Source of the DNA: Odontesthes bonariensis
Taxonomy: Eukaryota > Chordata > Actinopteri > Atheriniformes > Atherinopsidae
DNA length: 64,000 bases
Direction: 5' to 3'
Assembly (NCBI RefSeq): GCF_027942865.1
Contig: NC_134527.1
Coordinates: 1,376,748-1,440,747 of the forward strand
The translations under genes and the position numbers were made by a program. Position 1 is the first letter of the stretch, and each line of letters begins with the position of its first letter. The notes under the pieces were generated by a model. The model was not told the origin of the DNA, searched no databases, and worked only from the letters and a program-made list of their open reading frames with translations. Positions 12,401 through 24,400 of the stretch are shown piece after piece.

Positions 12401-15400
12401 TATGGAAGTATGCAGTACGTAGTATGGAAGTATGCAGTATGGAAGTATGAAGTATGTAGTAAGTATTATGCGGTTTCGAACACAGCCTTGGTGTAATCGA
12501 GTAGTTTGAAAACTAAAAATCTAAACAAGTTTGAACCTTTTATTTAAAACAACCTAAAAACCTAAAAATGTTAAAATTTTTTCCGCTTTTTTTTTTTCAT
12601 AGATCTTTTATTTTACTCCAGTTCTGATTATAACCACCAAGTTTTAAAAAAATATTAATATATGGTATTTTGGGGATCGTTTTAAAAGGGGACAAAAATG
12701 TCCCTTTTCAGAAATGGAGTTTTTTTTCCTACACAATAAAAAATTGCATTATATATGATATGTGTTTGAAATTCGAAAAAATAGTCAAAAATGCACAAAT
12801 ATTATGAGTATCGCTATTTCCAGTGTGAAAGTTCACCCCAAGTGGAGAAAAATGTCCCCTATCAGGGATGAAGTTGTGTTTTAAATCAGGTATGAGGGTT
12901 AAAGTCTTATCCATCGCTGATTTAAAGACCCGTTGGTGTAATTATCTTCTTGTCTACCCAGATTCATGAGCTGGGGGCGATGGGGGTGATGGCCATGGAG
13001 GTGCCGGAGGAGCTGGGGGGCGCAGGGATGGACTACCTGGCCTACAGCATAGCTGTGGAGGAAATCAGCCGAGGCTGCGCCAGCACCGGCGTGGTGGTCT
13101 CCGTCAACAATGTGGGTACAGATCTAACCCTTTGAGGGTTAAAATCTACCCCAAAATAAAGCAACTTTGAGTTTTAAATCCAAAATCTATTTGTATGATG
13201 AAACCACCTGTTATTTATTTATTCAACTCAATTCAATACATTTGTTATCATGTATTTTTTGTTACACAATACAAAAAGACAATCACCAGTTTTCAGGATT
13301 ACACTTTTTTTTTTTTACCACAAACCAACTGTCAGTTGGACCAACAGATTTCTTGTTTTCTCAGTTTCCTTTGACATAATAAAGGTTTATTATTGCTATT
13401 ATATAAATGTGAAGTAATTACTTCTGAATTAATTATATTGAAAGGGAAAAAAACAGTGAACTTTTTTCTGGTGTTTAAATGTTTTTATAACTCACGGGTC
13501 AAAAATGACCCATAAGACAATCTTTGTACCCTAGTGGTGTACAGCCCACATGGAAACAAACACAAATAAAGAATGACTTTTTCTAATGATGGGGTCCCTT
13601 TAGGAAAAGTCATAACATTTCAGGTTGGTAAAAGATAGTTTAAGGTATTTTTTCTACAGCTAAACATGGTGGTGGCTCACTTTTGACCCGCAGGACAACA
13701 GGAGGGTTAACTGGAGTCTGATGTGAAACAGTGAGATTATATTGATATAATATATATTGATTGATATTCTGTGTGCCAGTCTCTCTACATCGGGCCGATC
13801 CTGAAGTTTGGGACCGAAGCCCAGAAGCAGCAGTGGATCCCCCCGTTCACCACCGGGGAGCAGGTGGGCTGCTTTGCCCTCAGCGAGCCAGGTAGCTTCC
13901 TCACTCATTACCCTCATATTTTATCTGAATCTCTTCATATTTATGTGTGCTGATCCATCTGGCTCTTATATGTGGTCAAATAATAAGATTATGGAGCTTC
14001 AGGAGAGGTTTAATTGGCTTAAATTTAGCTGATGTGAACATTCCTTTATAGTTCTGCTTAGTTTTACATGAGTGAAGATAAATAAAAGCTTAAAGAGGTC
14101 CATTAATAACAGCTTTACTGCCTGTTTGATTGTAAAAGTTGTGCCATGAGGAACTGGAACGACTCAACAGCTGGTTTCCTCTGCTGATTTTAACTTTAGA
14201 TGTGAGTCAGAGATTTGGAGACGAAACGTTAAAACGATTCAAATAAAGAAAGAAAAAGCGGAAAGGTTTTTACGCTCAGTTTGGGTGGATGGAAACAAGT
14301 TTGAAATTATGTGATGGTGGAGCTCCTGCCTCCTGATGGTGGAGCTCCTCCCCCTGATGTTGGAGCTCCTCCCCCTGATGGTGGAGCTCCTCCCTCCTGA
14401 TGTTGGAGTTCCTCCCCCCTGATGTTGGAGCTCCTCCCTCTGGATGTTGGAGTTCCTCCCCCTGAATGGTGGAGCTCCTCCCCCCTGATGTTGGAGTTCC
14501 TCCCCCTGATGTTGGAGCTCCTCCCCCTGATGTTGGAGCTCCTCCCTCCTGATGTTGGAGCTCCTCCCCCTGATGTTGGAGCTCCTCCCCCTGATGTTGG
14601 AGCTCCTCCCTCCTGATGGTGGAGCTCCTCCCCCTGATGTTGGAGCTCCTCCCTCTGGATGTTGGAGTTCCTCCCCCTGAATGGTGGAGCTCCTCCCCCC
14701 TGATGTTGGAGCTCCTCCCCCCTGATGTTGGAGCTCCTCCCCCCTGATGGTGGAGCTCCTCCCCCTGGATGTTGGAGTTCCTCCCCCTGATGGTGGAGCT
14801 CCTCCCTCCTGATGGTGGAGCTCCTCCCCCTGATGTTGGAGCTCCTCCCCCCTGATGTTGGAGCTCCTCCCCCCTGATGTTGGAGCTCCTCCCCCCTGAT
14901 GTTGGAGCTCCTCCCTCTGGATGTTGGAGTTCCTCCCCCTGAATGGTGGAGCTCCTCCCCCCTGATGTTGGAGTTCCTCCCCCTGATGTTGGAGCTCCTC
15001 CCCCTGATGTTGGAGCTCCTCCCTCCTGATGTTGGAGCTCCTCCCCCTGATGTTGGAGCTCCTCCCCCTGATGTTGGAGCTCCTCCCTCCTGATGGTGGA
15101 GCTCCTCCCCCTGATGTTGGAGCTCCTCCCCCTGATGTTGGAGCTCCTCCCTCCTGATGGTGGAGCTCCTCCCCCTGATGTTGGAGCTCCTCCCTCTGGA
15201 TGTTGGAGTTCCTCCCCCTGAATGGTGGAGCTCCTCCCCCCTGATGTTGGAGCTCCTCCCCCCTGATGTTGGAGCTCCTCCCCCCTGATGTTGGAGCTCC
15301 TCCCCCCTGATGTTGGAGCTCCTCCCCCCTGATGGTGGAGCTCCTCCCCCTGGATGTTGGAGTTCCTCCCCCTGATGGTGGAGCTCCTCCCTCCTGATGG

Positions 15401-18400
15401 TGGAGCTCCTCCCCCTGATGTTGGAGCTCCTCCCCCCTGATGTTGGAGCTCCTCCCCCCTGATGTTGGAGCTCCTCCCCCCTGATGTTGGAGCTCCTCCA
15501 TCTGGATGTTGGAGTTCCTCCCCCTGAATGGTGGAGCTCCGCCCCCCTGATTTTGGCATTCCTCCCCCTGATGTTGGAGCTCCTCCCCTGGATGGTGGAG
15601 CTCCTCCCTCCTGATGGTGGAGCTCCTCCCTCCTGATGGTGGAGCTCCTCCCTCCTGATGTTAGAGTTCCTCCCTCTGAATGGTGGAGCTCCGCCCCCCT
15701 GATTTTGGCGTTCCTCCCCCTGATGTTGGAGCTCCTCCCCCTGTTGTTGGAGCTCCTCCCTGGATGTTGGAGTTCCTCCCCCTGATGTTGGAGCTCCTCC
15801 CCCTGATGTTGGAGCTCCTCCTTCCTGATGTTGGAGCTCCTCCCCCTGATGTTGGAGCTCCTCCCTCCTGATGGTGGAGCTCCTCCCTCCTGATGTTGGA
15901 GCTCCTCCCTCCTGATGTTGGAGCTCCTCCCTCCTGATGTTGGAGCTCCTCCCTCCTGATGTTGGAGCTCCTCCCCCTGATGGTGGAGCTCCTCCCTCCT
16001 GATGGTGGAGTTCCTCCCCCTGAATGGTGGAGCTCCTCCCCCTGATGTTGGAGCTCCTCCCCCTGATGTTGGAGTTCCTCCCCCTGAATGGTGGAGCTCC
16101 TCCCCCCTGATGGTGGAGCTCCTCCCTCCTGATGTTGGAGCTCCTCCCCCTGATGTTGGAGCTCCTCCCTCTGGATGTTGGAGTTCCTCCCCCTGATGGT
16201 GGAGCTCCTCCCTCCTGATGGTGGAGCTCCTCCCCCTGATGTTGGAGCCCCTCCCCCTTGATGGTGGAGCTCCTCCCTCCTGATGGTGGAGCTCCTCCCC
16301 CCTGATGTTGGAGCTCCTCCCTCCTGATGGTGGAGCTCCTCCCCCTGATGTTGGAGCTCCTCCCTCCTGATGTTGGAGCTCCTCCCCCTGATGGTGGAGC
16401 TCCTCCCCCTGATGTTGGAGCCCCTCCCCCCTGATGTTGGAGCCCCTCCCCCCTGATGTTGGAGCTCCTCCCCCAGATGTTGGCGCTCCTCCTCCTGATG
16501 TTGGTCACCTGGTTTCCAGGTAACGGCAGTGATGCGGGCGCCGCCTCCACGGTGGCTCGTCAGGACGGGGAGGAGTGGGTGCTGAACGGGACCAAAGCCT
16601 GGATCACCAACAGCTGGGACGCCTCGGCCACCGTCGTGTTCGCCACCACGGACAAGAAGCTCAAGCACAAGGCAGGTTCAGTAATACGCCGACGGAAGGG
16701 GGGGGGGGCATCTGAATCTGACTTCTTTTTGGCCTCTGTGTCTGCAGGGCATCAGCGCCTTCCTGGTGCCCATGCCCCTGCCAGGGCTTTCTCTGGGCAA
16801 GAAGGAGGACAAGCTGGGCATCAGGGCCTCGTCCACTGCTAACCTGATCCTGGAGGACTGCAGGGTGCCGCTGGACAGCATGCTGGGCCCGCGGGGGGCC
16901 GGATTCAAGATCGCAATGGTATTTAAATCCTCTTTCACTCCAGTTTCATGTTTCACAGGAAGAGCCGAATGCCTCAGAGTGACATCACAGGGTTGTTTGA
17001 GCTGTTTGGGTCAACTCCAGCAGGTTAATTCTGTCATAGTGAGCGCTGCTGCAACCCGACTGTGGAAGTTTTTCTGTGCCATCAGAGTTTGAATATGAAT
17101 TTCTAATCATTTCATTTTTAACATTGAAAAAAAAAAATCAGAGGCAAAAAAAATAGGAATACAAATTGGTGCTCAAAATTTGATGGTTTTTAAAATTCAA
17201 AGTCTGATTTTGATGCTGTAAAAATTCAAAATTAGAAATTAATATTCACACTCTGGCACAGAAAAACTTCCATACCCGACCAGCTGTGATTGGTCAGCTG
17301 ATGTTCTGTGGTGATGTGATGTCATAGAGGAGGAAGTTGTTTATGATTATGATTACAATGATTACACCCTCTATATTTTCACTACCCCCTACCCGAACCA
17401 GGGTTTGAATCCCATTCCTGCTTTTCTTACCTCTTTTATTTCTTCCCCCTACCCGAACCAGGGTTTGCATCCCCACCCCGCTGTGACTGGTGTGCAGTTG
17501 GTGAGAGTGAGTTGTATGGATTTGTTTTTGCTGGTATTTTAGTGATTATAGGACTGTTTAGGTGAGTTTGTCTGCTGAATCTGCTAGTGTGTCTTGTCCT
17601 TCCTCCACCTCTGGCACTCTCTATATTTTCATTACCCCCTACCCGAACCAGGGTTTGAATCCCATTCCTGCTTTTCTTACCTCTTTTATTTCTTCCCCCT
17701 ACCCGAACCAGGGTTTGCATCCCCACCCCGCTGTGACTGGTGTGCAGTTGGTGAGAGTGAGTTGTATGGATTTGTTTTTGCTGGTATTTTAGTGATTATA
17801 GGACTGTTTAGGTGAGTTTGTCTGCTGAATCTGCTAGTGTGTCTTGTCCTTCCTCCACCTCTGGCACTCTCTATATTTTCATTACCCCCTACCCGAACCA
17901 GGGTTTGAATCCCATTCCTGCTTTTCTTACCTCTTTTATTTCTCCCCCTACCCGAACCAGGGTTTGCATCCCCACCCCGCTTTAACTGGTGTGCAGTTGG
18001 TGAGAGGCTGAGGTAGATTATGGTCGTTGTGGTGTGAGGGGCAGTGTTGGCTGGCATTAGGGGGGTGACTCTGGGACGCCAGTGGTCATTGTCTAGCCTC
18101 CTGGAGGTGTCGTGGGCCCAACTAGACGAAACACTGATGAAAGGAGGTTCCCACCTGATGACCCCAATGATATGTTGGTCAGCACTGCTCATTGATCTAT
18201 ATAATACGGAGTGTAGGGAATTATTCACTGAGTCTGGTCCTTTATTTTATTTTATTTTATTTTTTTATTTTCTTTAGCACAAGTTTCTTGTGTTTATATT
18301 GAATCCAAATCTAGCCTAGCTAGTGACTGTTGTGAATAGGGCAGCTGACAACAAGGGAAAGACCATGTGACAGATTGGAAAGACAGCTGACAGGAGGCAA

Positions 18401-21400
18401 AGACCCCAAAGGTGCTGCCATGGGCTAGCAACCCATGGTAGCAGTAGCGAGGCCTAGCCGCTTTGTTACAACCAGCATAAGCTACAGAAAGATTAAGGAG
18501 AATACCCCTAGAGTCAGCGAGAGCAGGGGCGGAAGATGACTCACTGGCAGACTACATGGCAACTGACACTGGAACGAACATGACTAAGAGGTGGATACGC
18601 GACTCAGTGAAGGATAGGGGCACGGGCCTATTCTCTAGGGCTAGAATTGACCAGAATAGTTCTCAGAGGAAAGAGAGCTTAAATAAAAGTGGTAGACTAG
18701 AGGGAAGTAAGCTTCAGGTTTGTCCTTGTGGCTGGCAGAAAGTAACATCAGTTAGAGGCCTTAAAATGCATCAGGGAAGAAAGAGATGTGTGGTAAAAGA
18801 AGGGCAGTGTGGCCGCATCGATCAGTACTTTTTAAGAAGTCAATCGAGTAAGTCGGATGAAGTCCAGCGGCAGGTAGAAAACCACAGTCCGAAGGATATC
18901 AATAACACAGCTATGGAGGTGGAGGAGGAGGTTCTAAGAAGGGATGTAGCTGATACTGAGGTGAACAGGCCAGTTAGAGAGAGAAATATGGAGCAGAAAG
19001 ATAGAGTTAAGTGGCCTAGGGCAAATAGTTACAAAGAATGGGAGGCAGTCAATAAAGATTTGTCAATAATATTGGGTAGGTTAGGAGGAAATGCAAGCGA
19101 TAGGCTAGAGAAGATGGGAGATATAATTTATTCCTATGGTGTAGAGAGATTTGGGGTGCAAGATAGAAAGAGGGTTGAAACAGTACATTTAGGTAAGTCA
19201 AGACGGCAAAAAGAGATGGAGAAATTGGTTAAGGAAAGAAGAAATTTAAGAAAGCAGTGGAAAAAAGCTACAGAAGAAGAGAGGGAGGGAATTAATGTTT
19301 TGCAGGAAGAACTGAGAGGCAGGCTAGCAATACTTAGAAGGGCTGAAAGTCTTAGGAAAAAGAGAAAGAAGAAAGAATATGTTAGGACGGCATTTTATAG
19401 GGACCCGTTCAAGTTTGTTAAAGGGTTGTTTAACCAGGAAAAGGGAGGGCAGCTTAAGGCAACAAAGTTAGAGGTGGAAGAGTATCTAAGAAATACATAT
19501 TCAGATCTTGAGCAGCGTAGAGTAGTAGGCCTTCCACCTGACATGCCACCGTTAGGAGAGATAGCTCATAAGATGGATGTTAGACCACCTCGGTGGAAGG
19601 AGGTTGAGGAGGTAGTCAGGCGTGCAAAGGCTTCGTCGGCCCCAGGGCCAAATGGAGTCCCCTACCGGGTTTATAAAAGTGCACCTGATATCCTAAAGTT
19701 TTTGTGGAAGCAATTAAGAATAGTTTGGGAGAAACAGGTTATTCCTAGAGCATGGCGTAGGGCAGGAGGCGTTCTTATTCCAAAGGAAAAGGAGTCCTCG
19801 AACCTGAGTCAGTTCCGGATGATCTCTCTCCTAAATGTAGAGGGGAAGATTTTCTTTAGTTTGGTTGCACAGAGATTAGCTAGTTATTTAGAAAATAATA
19901 GCTTAATAGATACTACTGTGCAGAAGGCAGGAATACCTGGTTTCGCAGGGTGTTTAGAGCACACTAGCATGATTTGGCATCAGATTCAGACAGCCAAGAT
20001 TGAGAAAAAAGACTTGCATGTTATATTTCTAGATCTAGCAAATGCATTTGGTTCAGTGCCACATAGCCTTATTTGGGAAGCATTTGAGTATTTTAGAGTG
20101 CCTGTAGTAGTGGTTAACTTAGTAAGAGCGTATTTTCAAGATATTAGACTGTGCTTAAGTACAGCAGGTTTCACAACAGGTTGGCAGAGGCTAGAAATAG
20201 GCATTATGGCAGGGTGTACAATTTCTCCATTAGCATTTACAATGGCCATGGAGATAATTATTAGAGCTTCCAAGTGGGTTGTAGGAGGAGAGAGACGTCA
20301 GGATGGCATGCGCCTTACGCCAATTAGAGCATACATGGATGATATGACGTTAGTGACTACAACAGTACCATGTATGAAGAGAATACTTGAGAGACTTGAT
20401 AAAAATCTAAAGTGGGCTGGGATGAAAATCAAACCTACTAAGTCTAGAAGTATCTCAATAAGGAGAGGGAAATTAAGTGATAGAAAGTTTGTAATAGATG
20501 AAGAAAGCATTCCAATAATAAGGGAAAAGGCAGTGAAGAGTTTAGGCAGGTGGTACCAGGCAGACATGAATGATGGAAAGCAGTCAGTGCAGTTTTGTGA
20601 AGATGTTGCTGAGGGACTGGATAGAATAGATAAATCAGAGCTTCCAGGAAAGTTGAAGCTGTGGTGTCTGCAGTTTAGATTGTTTCCTAGGCTGATGTGG
20701 CCACTGTCTGTGTATGAGATTCCATTATCTGTTGTAGAAAAAATGGAAAGATTAGTTAGCTTTTATATTAGGAAGTGGCTAGGTGTTCCTAGATGCTTAA
20801 GTACTGTGGCACTGTATGGGAAAGGCATACTCCAGCTCCCAGTATCTAGTCTAGTAGAGGAGTTTAAATGTACTAAAGTTAGGACAGAGCTCCTGTTAGC
20901 TGGGAGTAAAGATGTGGTAGTTAGTAAGGTGGTTCCAAACCCAACCAAGGGGAGGAAGTGGAAACCAAGATTGGCAGCTCAGGAGGCAGAAGCAACTCTT
21001 AGACATGCAGAGATTGTGGGTAATGTGCAAATAGGCCGGGGAGGCTTGGGGCTTGGCCCAGGCAAACCGGTGTGGAGTAGAGCAGGTCCCAAGGAGAAGA
21101 GAAAGCTAGTTGTTGAGCAGATTCGTAGACAGGAGGAAATGTTAAGGGGTGCAAAGGCAGTGGCTCAGGCTAAGCAGGGACGGTGGGTGAACTGGGAAGG
21201 TGTAGAAAAGAAAAAGCTTAGTTGGAAAGAACTGTGGAGTATGGAGGAAAGGAGTATTAGATTTTTGATAGGGGCAACATATGATGTATTGCCTACTCCC
21301 CAGAACCTAAAACTCTGGGTAAATGGAGACCCGTTATGTTCGTTATGTTCAGGTACTGCAACTCTAAAGCATATTTTGTCAGGTTGTAAGGTTAGTCTGT

Positions 21401-24400
21401 CACAAGGCCGGTATACATGGCGACATGACCAAGTATTAAGAAGTTTAGCTGCAGGTATTGAAGATAAACGAAGGCAGGTAAACTTAGGAGGGTCCAAGGT
21501 ACAGAGAGTTGCAATTCAGTTTGTTCAACAGGGGGAGAAAGTTAAAAAGACGATAAGGAGGCACGGCAGCTTGGAGGATGCTTGTGATTGGGAGATGCAG
21601 GTAGATTTAGGAAATAAGCTTGTTGTTCCCCAGGAAATAGCCTCTACAAACTTAAGGCCTGATATAGTCTTGTGGTCTAGGAGTAGAATGAGAGTCTATT
21701 TCATAGAGCTGACTGTTCCTTGGGAGGAATTAGTAGAGGAAGCATATGAAAGGAAAAAGCTTAGATATGTGGAGTTGGGGGCAGAAGCAGAGCAGCGAGG
21801 ATGGAAGGTTAGAATTTGTCCAGTGGAAGTAGGATGTAGAGGATTTGTTGCAAAGTCTGTTGTCTCATTGTTGAGGGAGCTGGGTGTAACTGGACAGAGT
21901 GTGAGAAAAATAGTGCAGGAGGTTTCAGATAAAGCATTACAATCCAGTCAGTGGATTTGGATAAGAAGAAGCAATAGCAGCTGGGGGCCCAGCAGGGGGA
22001 GCACTTAGGGTAAACAGACTTTTGAAAAAGCAAAGAAGAAGTTCAAGCTATTTAAGTGGTGGGTTTGGCACATGTGATCCTTTTGAAACCAGGCGGCCAT
22101 TTTGGGTGAGTTGGCTTGGAGTGAGTTGTATGGATTTGTTTTTGCTGGTATTTTAGTGATTATAGGACTATTTAAGTGAGTTTGTCTGCTGAATCTGCTA
22201 GTGTGTCTTGTCCTTCCTCCACCTCTGGCACCCTCTATATTTTCACTACCCCCTACCCGAACCAGGGTTTGAATCCCATTCCTGCTTTTCTTACCTCTTT
22301 TATTTCTTCCCCCTACCCGAACCAGGGTTTGCATCCCCACCCCGCTGTGACTGGTGTGCAGTTGGTGAGAGTGAGTTGTATGGATTTGTTTTTGCTGGTA
22401 TTTTAGTGATTATAGGACTGTTTAGGTGAGTTTGTCTGCTGAATCTGCTAGTGTGTCTTGTCCTTCCTCCACCTCTGGCACTCTCTATATTTTCATTACC
22501 CCCTACCCGAACCAGGGTTTGAATCCCATTCCTGCTTTTCTTACCTCTTTTATTTCTTCCCCCTACCCGAACCAGGGTTTGCATCCCCACCCCGCTGTGA
22601 CTGGTGTGCAGTTGGTGAGAGTGAGTTGTATGGATTTGTTTTTGCTGGTATTTTAGTGATTATAGGACTGTTTAGGTGAGTTTGTCTGCTGAATCTGCTA
22701 GTGTGTCTTGTCCTTCCTCCACCTCTGGCACTCTCTATATTTTCATTACCCCCTACCCGAACCAGGGTTTGAATCCCATTCCTGCTTTTCTTACCTCTTT
22801 TATTTCTCCCCCTACCCGAACCAGGGTTTGCATCCCCACCCCGCTTTAACTGGTGTGCAGTTGGTGAGAGGCTGAGGTAGATTATGGTCGTTGTGGTGTG
22901 AGGGGCAGTGTTGGCTGGCATTAGGGGGGTGACTCTGGGACGCCAGTGGTCATTGTCTAGCCTCCTGGAGGTGTCGTGGGCCCAACTAGACGAAACACTG
23001 ATGAAAGGAGGTTCCCACCTGATGACCCCAATGATATGTTGGTCAGCACTGCTCATTGATCTATATAATACGGAGTGTAGGGAATTATTCACTGAGTCTG
23101 GTCCTTTATTTTATTTTATTTTATTTTTTTATTTTCTTTAGCACAAGTTTCTTGTGTTTATATTGAATACAATTAATTGAATTCCAATTGGCTTGAATTG
23201 GACTTTATTATCTAAGTGCCTTGAGATGACATTTGTTGTATTTGGCGCTATATAAATAAAAATGAATTGAATTGAATTGTTTCAGGCAGGTTCTTTGGGA
23301 CAGGAACCTAACATCTCAGCAGATGTTTGACATCCACCAAAGGCCATAAAACACAAAGAGGAGACTCTAAACGGCTCATTGTGAGCCTCTGTCAAGGAAA
23401 ACTAACAGAAGTCTGCATTTTAATGAGTTTTTATTATTATTATCTCGCTTTTCAGGTTCTTTGTGGTCATTTTACACACTGAGCAGAATGACATAAGCAC
23501 ACTCATTAGCTTATTCACTGAGCTTCTGGCACCATCGGTCTCTTATCTTCCTGTGATTTTGGATGATTAAAACTCCAGTTGGAAGTGATTTGAAGTCAGG
23601 ATAAAGGAAAGTTCTGGAAATAAAGACGCGGCTCTGTCCAAAAGAGGATTTTACTGAGTGATGAGACTTTAAACTGATGATGCAGCTTCTTGGGAAGCCT
23701 GTGTGATATCTGAGTCTCCCCGTGTCTCCTGTCAGAACTCTAACGAGTTAATCTGAGTTAATGTGAGTTATTCTGTTTCTCGCAGCAAACTCTGGACAGC
23801 GGGCGCATCGGGATCGCTGCTCAGGCTCTCGGCATCGCTCAGGCGTCTCTGGACTGCGCCGCCGACTACGCACTGAAGCGCACGGCGTTCGGGGCCCCCA
23901 TCGGCAAGCTGCAGGCCATACAGGTAACATACAGGTAACATACAGGCCATACAGGTAACATACAGGCCATACAGGTAACATACAGGCCATACAGGTAACA
24001 CACAGGCCATACAGGTAACATACAGGCCGTACAGGTAACATACAGGCCATACAGGTAACACACAGGCCATACAGGTAACATACAGGCCGTACAGGTAACA
24101 TACAGGCCATACAGGTAATATACAGGTAATATACAGGCCATACAGGTAACATACAGGCCATACAGGTAACATACAGGCCATACAGGTAACACACAGGCCA
24201 TACAGGTAACATACAGGCCGTACAGGTAACATACAGGTAATATACAGGCCATACAGGTAACATACAGGTAATATACAGGCCATACAGGTAACATACAGGC
24301 CATACAGGTAACATACAGGCCATACAGGTAACATACAGGCCATACAGGTAACATACAGGCCGTACAGGTAACATACAGGTAATATACAGGCCATACAGGT

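Larger units (their letters stand above)
17365..23168 (+). mobile_element. Zebulon-like non-LTR retrotransposon with partial tandem structure
   Basis: Order: a 940-bp repeat (17365-18304), a 5' leader (18305-18555), one long frame (18556-22008), a 3' UTR start (22009-22228), then the same 940-bp repeat (22229-23168). The two repeats are offset by exactly 4864 bp and look identical base for base where I compared them. Each holds three 250-bp monomers plus a 350-bp unique part ending 'gtgtttatattgaat'. The simplest reading is a 5'-truncated unit joined head-to-tail to a full unit, so 18304 and 23168 are 3' ends. This partial tandem form is what has been described for Zebulon in pufferfish. The element sits in acads intron 6, in the gene's orientation. 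No clear target duplication was found. Confidence 0.85.

Noticed and set aside
14239-16668. Minus-strand frames of 335-747 codons with [12 protein letters not shown] repeats
   Set aside because: Translation of the intron 4 array, antisense to acads exon 5; no protein family.
17365-23168. The flanking 940-bp repeats as true LTRs of an LTR retrotransposon
   Set aside because: The protein has no protease, integrase or RNase H typical of LTR elements and ends in a restriction-like endonuclease. The repeats do not start TG and end CA. They contain the 3' UTR of the non-LTR element, so a partial head-to-tail tandem is simpler.
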